64,000 nucleotides of DNA from CAVTWH01 sp963738365 (GTDB lineage: Bacteria; Actinomycetota; Actinomycetes; Mycobacteriales; Micromonosporaceae), in the NCBI GenBank assembly GCA_963738365.1, contig CAVTWH010000007.1:868001-932000 (forward strand), read 5' to 3'. Shown here one piece after another: positions 34,593-42,623 of this stretch. The notes below the pieces were generated by a model. That model made no database searches. It was not told the origin of the DNA and saw only the letters and a program-made list of their open reading frames with translations. Each line of letters opens with the position of its first letter. Position 1 is the first letter of the stretch. A program made the translations under genes and the position numbers.

Positions 34593-35683
34593 CGCAGGGC
34601 CGCCGCCGGGTCCGCCGCCGCCTGGGTCAGCCGCTGCGCAGGGACCGCGCCGAACAGCACCCGGCCGTCGTCGGTGAGCAGCGCGGAGAACAGCGCACCG
34701 CTGAGCACCCGGCCGCTGCCCCACGGGCCGGAGACGGCCGGCAGGCTCTTCAGCAGTGCCTGCTGCGCCGCCGATCCACTGTCCGGCGCGCCGGATGCCT
34801 GCGGCCGGACGGCCACCACGCTGGTCCAGCCGGTACCGACGACGGCGTACCTCGGCTTGTCGGCGGGTGCGCCGGCGCCCGGGCTGGCCTCGGTCACCGT
34901 GACGCCCTTGGGCGGGGTGAAGGCGAACACGCCGTCGTCCGGGCGGGCGAAGCTGACGCTGCGGAAGCCGATCTCGAAGCCGGGCTTGTCCGCGCCCCGG
35001 GCGAACACCTGGACCTGCAGCGGCACGTGCCGCTGGCCGTCGATGGCGATGTGCACCGAGCCGACCAGCGTGTCCGCCGTCTTCGGGCGCAGCACCAGGT
35101 CGTAGGCGGCGCGGTTGGCCACGGTCACGGTGTCGGCGGTGCTCACCGTGGTGGTGCTGTCCAGCGCCTGGAGGATCTGCTGGGCGGCCTGCTGCGGCGT
35201 GGTCGGCAGGGGGGTCGGCGCGGTGCTCGGCACGGCATGCGACCGGGCATCCGGGGTGAAGGTGCTGTGCTGGGCCTTGTTCTGCACGCTCGACCAGACC
35301 CAGACGTCACTGCCGTTGCGGATGACGTCGGACTCGCCGACCGCGCCGAGCAGCGCGACCCGCGCCTTGTCCGGCCCGGAGAACCAGACCCGCAGCTGGT
35401 GCGAGCCGCTGACCAGCGACGACAGGTCGGAGCTGGCGGCGCCGCCGCCCAGCCCGGGCAGCGTCGGCAGGCCGAGGTCGGCGCTCTCCACCACGGTGCC
35501 GGAGCCGGCGTCCAGCTGCGCCTGCTGGATGTCGACCAGCAACTGCTCCGGGGTACGCGGCGGGAGGGTGCTGTCGGCCGAGGCGGACAGCGCGCTGACC
35601 GCGGCGCCGCCGCCCAGGGCGACGACGAGTGCTGCGCCGGGCAGCGCCCAGCGCAGCACCGGACGCCTGGTGAAGACGGACAT
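34589..35683 (-). CDS. LolA/RseB-like lipoprotein carrier domain protein, exported
   Basis: The 364-residue protein has an N-terminal signal peptide (residues about 10-35: VLRWALPGAALVVALGGGAA). After it comes a LolA-like half-barrel region: LVSGSHQLRVWFSGPDKARV, then VIRNGSDVWVWSSVQNKAQH, and VTVANRAAYDLVLRPKTADT. Such proteins bind lipid chains outside the membrane; in actinomycetes they occur beside exporters and two-component systems. ATG 35683 follows GGAGGAACG. It is divergent from the response regulator gene, which may control it. Confidence 0.85.
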   Translation of the reverse strand: MSVFTRRPVLRWALPGAALVVALGGGAAVSALSASADSTLPPRTPEQLLVDIQQAQLDAGSGTVVESADLGLPTLPGLGGGAASSDLSSLVSGSHQLRVWFSGPDKARVALLGAVGESDVIRNGSDVWVWSSVQNKAQHSTFTPDARSHAVPSTAPTPLPTTPQQAAQQILQALDSTTTVSTADTVTVANRAAYDLVLRPKTADTLVGSVHIAIDGQRHVPLQVQVFARGADKPGFEIGFRSVSFARPDDGVFAFTPPKGVTVTEASPGAGAPADKPRYAVVGTGWTSVVAVRPQASGAPDSGSAAQQALLKSLPAVSGPWGSGRVLSGALFSALLTDDGRVLFGAVPAQRLTQAAADPAAALR

Positions 35684-35794
35684 CGTTCCTCCAAGGTGAG
35701 GCGAACGCTCGATCGGGACATCTCGAGAGTGCGCCGGTCACACTGTGTCGTCGCTGAGAGCCGACGGTACCGGCGGGGCGGTGGGATCCATAGT

Positions 35795-35800
35795 TACGCT
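35795..35800 (+). promoter_or_regulatory. candidate -10 box of the response-regulator gene
   Basis: TACGCT at 35795-35800 lies in ATAGTTACGCTGGGC, in the 168-bp gap between the divergent LolA-like and response-regulator genes. It would give a leader of about 45 nt with the GGGGAGGG ribosome-binding site. No -35 is clear. Confidence 0.35.
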
Positions 35801-35851
35801 GGGCCGACCGTGCCGGCAAACCGGCCGGGCCCGGTAGACCGGGGAGGGTAC

Positions 35852-36520
35852 GTGCGGGTACTGGTGGTCGAGGACGAGCCCCGGCTGGCCAAGGCGCTGC
35901 AGCGCGGCCTGACCGCCGAGGGGTACGCCGTGGAGGTGTGCGGGGACGGCGCGACCGCCCTGGAGACGCTGCGCCACGAGCAGTGGGACGCGGTGATCCT
36001 GGACATCATGCTGCCCCGGCTGTCCGGCTACCGGGTGGTGCGGGCGCTGCGCGCCGAAGGCGTCTGGGTCCCGGTGCTCATGCTCTCCGCCAAGGACGGC
36101 GAGTACGACCAGGCCGACGGCCTGGACTCGGGCGCCGACGACTACCTGACCAAGCCGTTCTCCTTCGTGGTGCTGCTGGCCAAGCTGCGGGCACTGCTGC
36201 GCCGGGGCGCGCCGGAGCGCCCGGCCGTACTGGAAGCCGGTGGGCTGCGGCTGGATCCGGCGTCCCGCCGGGTGCTGCGGGGCGAGGTGGAGATCTCCCT
36301 GACCGCGCGGGAGTTCTCGCTGCTGGAGTACCTGATCCGCCGCCCCGGCCAGGTGGTCACCAAGACCGAGCTGCTGGACCACGTGTGGGACGCCGCGGCG
36401 GACACCGACCCCAACATCGTCGAGGTCTACGTGGGGTACCTGCGCCGCAAGATCGACCAGCCGTTCGGGGAGCGGTCGCTGCAGACCGTGCGCGGCGCCG
36501 GTTACCGGCTGGACGGCTGA
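35852..36520 (+). CDS. OmpR/PhoB-type response regulator
   Basis: The 222-residue regulator has a receiver domain with Asp51 as phospho-acceptor in VILDIMLPRLSG, the acidic pair VVEDEP, and Lys in DDYLTKPF. Its winged-helix DNA-binding domain (about residues 130-220) has LTAREFSLLEYLIRRPGQVV and VYVGYLRRKIDQPFGERSLQ, followed by TVRGAGYRL. GTG 35852 is preceded by GGGGAGGGTAC. It is followed by the histidine kinase gene after 1 bp. The divergent exporter operon is the natural target. Confidence 0.95.
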   Translation: MRVLVVEDEPRLAKALQRGLTAEGYAVEVCGDGATALETLRHEQWDAVILDIMLPRLSGYRVVRALRAEGVWVPVLMLSAKDGEYDQADGLDSGADDYLTKPFSFVVLLAKLRALLRRGAPERPAVLEAGGLRLDPASRRVLRGEVEISLTAREFSLLEYLIRRPGQVVTKTELLDHVWDAAADTDPNIVEVYVGYLRRKIDQPFGERSLQTVRGAGYRLDG

Positions 36521-36521
36521 C

Positions 36522-37871
36522 ATGCGGCTGCCCGGCCGGGTCAGCCTGCGCGCCCGGCTGACCATGATCGCCACCGCCGGGCTCGCCGTCGGGCTGGGCG
36601 TCGGCGGCCTGCTGCTGGTGGCCGTGCTGGGCAACGTGCTGATCCGGGGCGTGGACGCCGGCTCCAAGCAGACCGCCTCGGACGTCACCGAGCTGATCAA
36701 CGAGGGGCGGCTGACCGACCCGGTGCCCACCGGGGGTACCCAGGTGGTGCAGGTGCTGGACGGCACCGACCGGGTACGCGCCGCTTCGGTGGGCGCCGAC
36801 CGGCTGGTGCCGATCCTGCGCCCCGACGAGCTGGCGCAGGCCCGGGCCGGCGCGGTGGTCACCGTACCGGGCTGGCGGGGCGGGCAGGACGGGCTGCTGC
36901 GGGTGGTGGCCGCCCCGGCCGGGCACGGTGACGGGGCCCGTACCGTGCTGGTGGCGGGCTCGGTCCGGGACACCGACCGCAGCCTGGCGGTGGTGCGCTT
37001 CCTGTTCCTGGTGGCCTATCCGCTGCTGCTGGCGGTGATGGCGATGCTCACCTGGCGGGTGGTCGGGGCCACCCTGCGCCCGGTGGAGGCGCTGCGCCGG
37101 GGCGCCGAGGAGATCAGTGCCAGCCACGCGGGCCGGCTGCCGGTGCCGGGCGGCGCGGACGAGCTGCACCGGCTCGGCCAGACCCTCAACGCGATGCTGG
37201 ACCGGCTGGAGTCGGCCCGGCGCAAGCAGCGGGCCTTCGTCGCCGACGCCGCCCACGAGCTGCGCAGCCCGCTGGCGTCGCTGCGGACCCAGCTGGACGT
37301 GGCCGACCACCTGGGCGAGCAGCCGCCGGTGGGGGACCTGCGCCCCGAGGTGGAGCGGCTCACCCGGCTGGTCGACGACCTGCTGCTGCTGGCCCGCGCC
37401 GACGACGCCGACCCCCGGCTGCGCCGCCGGGAACCGGTCGAGGTGGACCCGCTGCTGCGTACCGTGGCGCAGGCGCACGGCGGCGGCCGGGTCCCGGTGG
37501 AGGTCACCGGCGAGTGCCCGGCGTCGGTCGCCGGTGACCCGGTCGCGCTGCGCCGGGTGCTGGACAACCTGCTGGCCAACGCGGTACGCCACGCCGCCAC
37601 CCGGGTCACCCTGTCCGCCCGGGTGGCCGGCGACCGGGTGCGCGTCGAGGTGACCGACGACGGGCCGGGTATCCCGCCGGAGGACCGGGAACGGGTCTTC
37701 GACCGGTTCACCCGGCTGGACGACGCCCGGGCGCGCGACGACGGGGGAGCGGGGCTGGGCCTGGCCATCGTGCGGGAGCTGGTGCTGGCGCACGGCGGTT
37801 CGGTGTGGCTGGCCGACGCCACCCCGGGGGTACGGGCGGTGCTGCTGCTGCCGGCCACCGCCGCCGGGTAG
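36522..37871 (+). CDS. sensor histidine kinase
   Basis: The 449-residue kinase pairs with the regulator encoded just upstream. Two transmembrane helices (about residues 10-38 and 160-185) enclose an extracytoplasmic sensor domain of about 120 residues. HAMP follows (VVGATLRPVEALRRGAEEIS), then the HisKA box with the phospho-His at about residue 245 in AHELRSPLASLRTQLDVA. The ATP-binding domain has DNLLANAVRHA, VTDDGPGIPPEDRERVFDRF and GGAGLGLAIV. The signal is unknown. Confidence 0.95.
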   Translation: MRLPGRVSLRARLTMIATAGLAVGLGVGGLLLVAVLGNVLIRGVDAGSKQTASDVTELINEGRLTDPVPTGGTQVVQVLDGTDRVRAASVGADRLVPILRPDELAQARAGAVVTVPGWRGGQDGLLRVVAAPAGHGDGARTVLVAGSVRDTDRSLAVVRFLFLVAYPLLLAVMAMLTWRVVGATLRPVEALRRGAEEISASHAGRLPVPGGADELHRLGQTLNAMLDRLESARRKQRAFVADAAHELRSPLASLRTQLDVADHLGEQPPVGDLRPEVERLTRLVDDLLLLARADDADPRLRRREPVEVDPLLRTVAQAHGGGRVPVEVTGECPASVAGDPVALRRVLDNLLANAVRHAATRVTLSARVAGDRVRVEVTDDGPGIPPEDRERVFDRFTRLDDARARDDGGAGLGLAIVRELVLAHGGSVWLADATPGVRAVLLLPATAAG

Positions 37872-37873
37872 CG

Positions 37874-38515
37874 CTACGCGGCGCTGACCGTCCGCCCGTT
37901 GCCCGACGCGGCCGGCCCGGGGCTGGGGATGGGGGCCGGGGCCGGGGCCGGGGCAGGCACAGGTGTGGCGCAGGCCCGGTCGATCAGCCGCCGGGTCTCC
38001 TCGCCGTACCAGTCCCGGTGGGTGTACCAGAACTCCCGCAGGACCGGGCTGCGGTGCATGATGTGGCCGATGTAGTCGCACCATCCGGCGGAGACGTCCT
38101 CGCCCAGGTGCTGGCTGTTCATCAGGACGGCGTCGAAGATGTCGATCATCATCTCGGCCGCTGCCGCGGTCCGCTGGGCCGGTTCGTCCGGGCCGGTGCC
38201 GACCGGGCCGTACAGGGTGGCGCGGACGTCGGGGCGGTCGACGAGGAACTTGTCCACATCGATCATGAACCCGGCGGTCGACGTGTACACCGCGGCGCGG
38301 GTGGCTTCCGCGGCGGCCCGGGACTGCTTGGCGGCTTCCCGGGTCTGTATCGCCAGTGCGTGTACCTGCCAGGCGACGACGATGAGTGAGCCGACACTCG
38401 CGGCGGCCGCCACGAGCTGACCGAGTGAGGCAAGATCGGTGAGGTCCACGCCAAACACCTTGCCCGATGTGTCAAATACCTCCAGCGCCTGAGCCGCAGC
38501 CGTTCCAGCCCGCAT
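37874..38515 (-). CDS. unknown protein with N-terminal membrane helix
   Basis: I cannot name the family. The 213-residue protein has one hydrophobic helix (about 30-52: LVAAAASVGSLIVVAWQV) followed by a charged helical segment and a domain with FMIDVDKFLVDRPDVRATLY, MMIDIFDAVLMNS and CDYIGHIMHRSPVLREFWYT. That layout (membrane helix, coiled segment, helical domain) resembles DUF6082-like actinomycete proteins, but I am not certain. A Pro/Ala repeat tail of 30 residues ends it. The stop lies 2 bp after the histidine-kinase stop, convergent. ATG 38515 is the longest start; GTG starts further in are possible. Confidence 0.65.
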   Translation of the reverse strand: MRAGTAAAQALEVFDTSGKVFGVDLTDLASLGQLVAAAASVGSLIVVAWQVHALAIQTREAAKQSRAAAEATRAAVYTSTAGFMIDVDKFLVDRPDVRATLYGPVGTGPDEPAQRTAAAAEMMIDIFDAVLMNSQHLGEDVSAGWCDYIGHIMHRSPVLREFWYTHRDWYGEETRRLIDRACATPVPAPAPAPAPIPSPGPAASGNGRTVSAA

Positions 38516-38735
38516 TCGAGCACTCCACAGCCGTTCCGCGCCGGCAGTTGTGCTTTGACGGTGATGAATGCACCGGGTGCTCGGGACGCAGTCGGCTTTC
38601 CGACGCTACGGCCGGTGTCCGGTCCCGCGGGCGTAGCCCTGACCGGCTGCCCCCGCGGTGACGTTGCCGCAGGTGCCCCTGCCGCTCGCCACTGACCTGC
38701 GCTGCCGTGGACGGCAGCCGCGGGCCGGGGACGGT

Positions 38736-38954
38736 TCAGTGCCGGCGCGGCGGGGTCCGGTTGCGCGGCGCGGGAGAATCGCCGTCCGGTGGCGTATCGG
38801 GCCGCGGTGCGCCATCCTGGTCTGCGGCCTCCTCCCCGGTGGGGATGCTGAATGGCGGACCGGAGTTGGTGTGCACGACTCCCGGACTGCGCAGCCGGTC
38901 ATACTCCCGGAGGATTTCCAGGGCGCGGTCCAGTCCGCTCTGCTCTTCTGACAT
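38736..38954 (-). CDS. small hypothetical protein, 72 residues
   Basis: I do not recognise this protein. It has a short helical N-terminus (SGLDRALEILREYDRLRSPG) and a Pro/Asp-rich, probably disordered C-terminal half. GGAAGGG lies upstream of ATG 38954 at a good distance, and codon use favours G or C at third positions, so I regard it as coding. It lies between the unknown membrane protein and the GntR regulator. Confidence 0.5.
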   Translation of the reverse strand: MSEEQSGLDRALEILREYDRLRSPGVVHTNSGPPFSIPTGEEAADQDGAPRPDTPPDGDSPAPRNRTPPRRH

Positions 38955-39064
38955 GGGATGCCCTTCCGGCGGTCGAGCCGTCGTCCGCGACGGCCGCGGG
39001 ATGTCCCCGCCGCGCGGCGTTGCGGTTGCCGACCTGAGGCCGCCCGGCGGGGACGCAAGTCAAG

Positions 39065-39076
39065 TTAGTGCACTAA
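39065..39076. promoter_or_regulatory. palindrome TTAGTGCACTAA upstream of the UTRA GntR gene
   Basis: A perfect 12-bp palindrome, AT-rich for this genome, 100 bp before the gntR start. Further inverted repeats (CTTGA-N9-TCAAG at about 39096-39114 and TTGG-N4-CCAA at about 39117-39128) lie between it and the gene. Any of them could be the site for the GntR protein itself. Confidence 0.45.
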
Positions 39077-39141
39077 ATCGGCCGGATGCAATCGCTTGAG
39101 CGTGCCGTTCAAGTATTTGGCATACCAAGTAACGATGTGGT

Positions 39142-39166
39142 CTCCTCAGTGTGCCGACCTGAGGAG
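39142..39166 (+). promoter_or_regulatory. hairpin sequestering the ribosome-binding site of the GntR gene
   Basis: CTCCTCAG (39142-39149) pairs perfectly with CTGAGGAG (39159-39166) around a 9-nt loop. The 3' arm contains the GAGGAG Shine-Dalgarno of ATG 39175, so translation initiation would compete with this structure. Confidence 0.6.
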
Positions 39167-39174
39167 TACCCGCT

Positions 39175-39924
39175 ATGCGTGACGTGCCCGCGTACCAACA
39201 GATCGCCGAAACCCTCCGCCAGCGCATCGCCGCCGGCGAACTCCCCGAAGGGGCGAAGATGCCCACCGAAGACCAGCTCATCGCCGAATTCGGCCGGTCC
39301 CGCACCGTCGTGCGGTACGCCCTGAACGCGCTGCGCGGCGACGGCCTCATCCACGGCCGCCAGGGCTCCGGCAACTACGTCAGCCCCAGTCAGCCGCTGC
39401 TGCGCCGAGCGCCCGGCCGCGACCAGCGCAGCCGCCCCGACTCGACGTCGCCGTTCGCCCGGGACGCCGCCGCGGCCGGCATCGAGGGCAGCTGGGAGCA
39501 CCACAGCGAGCACGCCGAGGCGGACGCCCAGCTCGCCCAGCGGCTCGCCATCGCACCCGGCGCGCCGGTGATGAAGACCAGCTACCGCTTCCTCGCGGGC
39601 GGTACGCCGATCCAGCTCTCCACCTCCTGGGAGCCGCTGGAGATCACCGGCGGTACCCCCGTCGAGTGGCCGGAGGAGGGCGCCGCCGTGGGCGTGGTGG
39701 CCCGGATGGACCTGATCGGCCGGCACGTCGACGACTGCCTGGAGCGGGTCACCTCCCGGGTGGCCCGTCCGGACGAGGTCAACGCGCTGCGCCTGCCGCT
39801 GCGCGGCCCGCAGGTGCTGGTCGTCGACCGCACCTACTTCGCCGCCGGGCAGCCCGTCGAGGTCGCCGACATCATCCTGTCCAGCCGCTACGAGCTGGTC
39901 TACCGCTACCCCATCGACGACTGA
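39175..39924 (+). CDS. GntR family regulator with UTRA domain (KorSA-like)
   Basis: The 249-residue protein has a winged helix (AYQQIAETLRQRIAAGELPE, then EFGRSRTVVRYALNALRGDG) and a C-terminal UTRA domain (about residues 90-245) with APVMKTSYRFLAGGTPIQLS and VADIILSSRYELVYRYPIDD. UTRA GntR regulators of this type occur in Streptomyces (KorSA of integrative elements) and next to conjugation genes. No integrase or transfer gene is nearby, so it may be a domesticated regulator. The ribosome-binding site is within a hairpin. The 3' end carries a tandem duplication. Confidence 0.88.
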   Translation: MRDVPAYQQIAETLRQRIAAGELPEGAKMPTEDQLIAEFGRSRTVVRYALNALRGDGLIHGRQGSGNYVSPSQPLLRRAPGRDQRSRPDSTSPFARDAAAAGIEGSWEHHSEHAEADAQLAQRLAIAPGAPVMKTSYRFLAGGTPIQLSTSWEPLEITGGTPVEWPEEGAAVGVVARMDLIGRHVDDCLERVTSRVARPDEVNALRLPLRGPQVLVVDRTYFAAGQPVEVADIILSSRYELVYRYPIDD

Positions 39925-40006
39925 GCCCCCGGCTACCCGGTGCCCGGCCCGGCGGCCGATGACGACTGAGCCCCCCCGCGCACCCGATGCCCGGCCCGGC
40001 GGCCGA
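39916..40006 (+). repeat. 45-bp imperfect tandem duplication at the end of the GntR gene
   Basis: The sequence from GACGACTGAGCCCCC through CCCGGCCCGGCGGCCGA occurs twice in a row (39916-39960 and 39961-40006), with a few differences. The first copy contains the gene's stop codon, so the second lies outside the coding region. Confidence 0.75.
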
Positions 40007-40066
40007 CGCGCACGGCCCCGCCTACCGGCCCGTGCGTCGGTCAGTGGTCGCCGGGCCGGTGCCCGG

Positions 40067-40711
40067 TCAGTGGCGGCCGAAGCCGGGGCGGCCGATGCGG
40101 TCGATCAGCTGCGGGTCGCCGGTCAGCTCCACCTGGGAGTGGGCCTGCCGACCGCTGACGAACAGGGCCAGTTCGCCCAGGTCGCCGGCGACGGTGACGC
40201 CCGCGGGGGAGCCGGAGTGCCCGGCGGTGACCGTTCCGTGCCCGACGGCGACCAGGTCGACGCGGCCCGGGAAGCGGCGCAGTGCGAACCGGGCGGTCAG
40301 CTTCAGCGGCGCCCACAGCTGCGCGGCGAACCGGTGCTCCAGCGGCCGGGGACGCCAGCCCGGTTGGGCGCGGCGGACGTCCTCGTGGTGGATGAAGTAC
40401 TCGCCGGCGTTCAGCGCGCGGTCCAGCGCCGCCACGCCGGAGAAGGTCCACCGCGGCGGCCGGCGCAGCAGCGCCACCAGTTCGGCGAACGGTCGTCGGG
40501 CGTAGCCGCGGCGTACCCGCTCGGTGTGTCCGGCCAGCGGGGGTAGCGCGATGCCGGCGGCGGCATCCGGCCGGCGTTCGCGGGTGACCAGGTGGGCCGC
40601 GAGGTCGGCGGTCGACCAGCCGGCGCACAGCGTGGGCTGCTCCGGGCCGACGGCGAGCAGCAGGTCACAGAGCGCGGCCCGCTCGGTACCGGCGTAGTTG
40701 GGCGGGCTCAC
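40067..40711 (-). CDS. TIGR03085 family (maleylpyruvate isomerase-like) metal-binding protein
   Basis: The 214-residue protein belongs to the DinB/mycothiol-dependent maleylpyruvate isomerase fold. Motifs include ERAALCDLLLAVGPEQPTLC, GWSTADLAAHLVTRERRPDA and the His-containing AGEYFIHHEDVRRAQPGW, which supplies the metal ligands. It probably uses mycothiol or a metal in an unknown reaction. Genes of this family often lie near hisI or hisF in actinomycetes. GTG 40711 has a leaderless promoter. Confidence 0.85.
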   Translation of the reverse strand: MSPPNYAGTERAALCDLLLAVGPEQPTLCAGWSTADLAAHLVTRERRPDAAAGIALPPLAGHTERVRRGYARRPFAELVALLRRPPRWTFSGVAALDRALNAGEYFIHHEDVRRAQPGWRPRPLEHRFAAQLWAPLKLTARFALRRFPGRVDLVAVGHGTVTAGHSGSPAGVTVAGDLGELALFVSGRQAHSQVELTGDPQLIDRIGRPGFGRH

Positions 40712-40724
40712 CGCACCGATGCTA
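40712..40724 (-). promoter_or_regulatory. candidate leaderless promoter of the TIGR03085-type gene
   Basis: TAGCAT on the minus strand (40724-40719) is followed by 7 nt and then GTG 40711. No ribosome-binding site is seen. The match to the hisD and trpC arrangement is close. Confidence 0.6.
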
Positions 40725-40749
40725 CGGCCGCCGGGCGCGCGGCGCCCGG

Positions 40750-41118
40750 TCAGCGATGGGTACGGTCCCGGCTGCCCGGCATGGTGAACACGTTCCCGTC
40801 CGGGTTCTCCGGCGTGCGGGTGGCCTGTGCCAGCGCGTGCCAGGACAGGTCGGCGACCTCCCGGACCAGCTCGGCATGGCGCGCGGCGGCCGCCCGCTCG
40901 ATCGCGTACCGGACGCCGAGCAGCACGGCGACCAGGGTGAAGGAGATGCCGGCGCCGGCCGCGAACAGCTCCCAGCCGGTGGCCGCACCCGCATCGCGGC
41001 CCAGCAGGTAGAGCAGCCACGCCCAGCAGACCGCGCCGAAGAGGGCGGCCTTGGCGACGAAGAACAGGCTGATCGCGCCCGGAGCACCGGGGACGCGCCG
41101 AGGAGAGGTGTCAGGCAT
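40750..41118 (-). CDS. small membrane protein, 122 residues
   Basis: The protein has two hydrophobic helices (about residues 18-40 and 48-68) connected by a short loop, followed by a charged C-terminal helix with ERAAAARHAELVREVADLSW. I do not recognise a family. ATG 41118 is the best start because it is followed directly by the helices; the frame is open upstream. It is separated by 38 bp from the TIGR03085-type gene and is transcribed in the same direction. Confidence 0.6.
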   Translation of the reverse strand: MPDTSPRRVPGAPGAISLFFVAKAALFGAVCWAWLLYLLGRDAGAATGWELFAAGAGISFTLVAVLLGVRYAIERAAAARHAELVREVADLSWHALAQATRTPENPDGNVFTMPGSRDRTHR

Positions 41119-41444
41119 CGCTACTCGCTGTGGGGGGACGGGTGAGCGGTGAACCCTCGCCGACCTGGACCGCGCGCCGCCTGTGTCACCGGTGGTCCTG
41201 CCGAAGGCGCAGGCTGCGGGCGGAGGTCGAATGGCTTCACTGCGAACGCAGCTTAGCGACGGCCAGGCGGGGTGCAGAAGAGTCCCCGGGCGACCTGGCA
41301 CAACGCGGCGACCAGCCGGTCCGACGTCCCCCTCAGACCTCGGACCGGCTGGTCCCGCGTACGGGACGACAGTAACGCGCGTGCGCAACCGGACCATCGG
41401 TCAGACGGTGGGTTCCGGCTTCGTGGCTCACCGTGGTCTATCTC

Positions 41445-41462
41445 CCGGTACGTCCGTACCGG
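41445..41462. promoter_or_regulatory. candidate operator upstream of the HTH gene
   Basis: CCGGTACG (41445-41452) and CGTACCGG (41455-41462) form a palindrome with 8-bp arms separated by TC. It is centred 45 bp upstream of the candidate -10 of the next gene (41498-41503), a position suitable for self-regulation by the HTH protein. Confidence 0.5.
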
Positions 41463-41497
41463 CGGGGAGAGGGTGCCGCTCACCCGGTGCCGCACAG

Positions 41498-41510
41498 TAC
41501 GGTGAGGACC
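41498..41510 (+). promoter_or_regulatory. candidate promoter of the HTH gene, leaderless spacing
   Basis: TACGGT (41498-41503) is 7 nt before ATG 41511. The intervening GAGGACC also looks like a weak ribosome-binding site, so a leaderless transcript is less certain here than at hisD. Confidence 0.45.
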
Positions 41511-41936
41511 ATGGCGGTTTCGATGAGCGCCGCACGGGCGAGCTTCGCCCGGTTTGTCCGCCACGCGGTCGACGGCGCCAAGGACGACCGGGGCTGGAGT
41601 GTGACCCGGCTGGCGGCGGAGACCGGCGTGGGGCGCTCCACGCTGTTCCGCTGGCTGGCCGGCGACTGGCAGGACTTCCCCGAGGTGGCCACTGTCCGCG
41701 GCTTCTGTAAAGCGCTGGACATCCCGGTGAGCGCCGCGTTCACCGCGCTCGGCGTACCGGACAGCGCCCCGGTCGTCCCCGAGGACCCGGCCGTCGCCGC
41801 CGACCTGCGGATCATCCTGGACCGGCTGGCCGACCCAGGCGCGCCGGCCACCGAAAAGGCGGCGCTGCGCGAAGGGCTGCACTACCTGGCCAGCCGGACC
41901 CGCACCGCACACGGCGGGCGGCGACTGAGCGCCTGA
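41511..41936 (+). CDS. small helix-turn-helix (XRE-like) DNA-binding protein
   Basis: The 141-residue protein contains an XRE-type helix-turn-helix at about residues 22-85 (VTRLAAETGVGRSTLFRWLA, then FPEVATVRGFCKALDIPVSA) and a C-terminal helical part. Such proteins are common small regulators in actinomycetes. ATG 41511 is used; a second ATG at 41523 is also possible. It has a likely self-operator upstream and converges with the TetR gene. Confidence 0.82.
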   Translation: MAVSMSAARASFARFVRHAVDGAKDDRGWSVTRLAAETGVGRSTLFRWLAGDWQDFPEVATVRGFCKALDIPVSAAFTALGVPDSAPVVPEDPAVAADLRIILDRLADPGAPATEKAALREGLHYLASRTRTAHGGRRLSA

Positions 41937-41943
41937 CCGGGCG

Positions 41944-42561
41944 TCAGTCGTCGGCGCCGGACGGCGGGTCGACGCCGATGGACGGGTCGGTCAGGTAGCG
42001 GTCGATGGTGGGTCCGATGCTGGCCGCCAGGACGGCGGCCGGGGTGCTCGCCACCGGCTCGATACGCAGCAGGTAGCGCACCCCGATCAGGCCGAACATC
42101 TGGCTGGCCACCAGCGCGGTACGCAGCGGCGCGTCATCCACCGCCAACTGCGCCACCACCTTGCGCAGCACCTGCGTGGTGAGGAACTCCCGCAGCATCC
42201 GCGCCGACCAGTCGTGCTGTAGCGCGCTGCGGACCAGGGCCAGCGCCGGGGTACCGGTGACCGGGTCGTCCCAGACCCGCAGCAGGGTCCCCACCAGCCG
42301 GGCACCGGCCCCGTCCACGCCACCGGCGAGCACCGCCGGGATCACCTCGGCCGGGTCGAGGGGGGCCTGCACGGTGGCCAGGAACAGCTTGTCCTTGGTG
42401 CCGAAGTAGTGGTGCACCAGGGCCGGGTCGCAGCCGGCAGCGGTGGCGACGGCGCGGATCGAGGTGGCGTCGAACCCCTTGTCGGCGAAGGCTTCCCGGG
42501 CGGCGTCGAGGATCGCCTGCCGGGTGTCCGGGCTGCCCCGGCGCCGCCCGGTCCGTGCCAT
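41944..42561 (-). CDS. TetR family repressor of the adjacent ABC exporter
   Basis: The 205-residue regulator has the TetR helix-turn-helix at residues about 8-58 (SPDTRQAILDAAREAFADKG, then ATAAGCDPALVHHYFGTKDK) and an all-helical ligand domain. It follows the ABC-2 permease gene on the same strand with a 62-bp gap, and all three genes read in one direction. A palindrome before the ATPase start is its likely operator. The ligand may be the exported compound; this is inferred. Confidence 0.9.
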   Translation of the reverse strand: MARTGRRRGSPDTRQAILDAAREAFADKGFDATSIRAVATAAGCDPALVHHYFGTKDKLFLATVQAPLDPAEVIPAVLAGGVDGAGARLVGTLLRVWDDPVTGTPALALVRSALQHDWSARMLREFLTTQVLRKVVAQLAVDDAPLRTALVASQMFGLIGVRYLLRIEPVASTPAAVLAASIGPTIDRYLTDPSIGVDPPSGADD

Positions 42562-42623
42562 CCGCCTCGCCTCCCTCGCCGAGCGCCGCCACCGGCGGGC
42601 AGCTGCCCGCCGGTGGGCCCCGG

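Larger units (their letters stand above)
41119..41510. other. 392-bp gap with a 15-bp inverted repeat
   Basis: No gene is visible. It holds a perfect inverted repeat with 15-bp arms (GACCAGCCGGTCCGA at 41310-41324 and its complement at 41340-41354) around a 15-nt loop. Further on lies the palindrome CCGGTACG-TC-CGTACCGG (41445-41462) near the following HTH gene. The base composition is like that of neighbouring genes. Confidence 0.8.
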
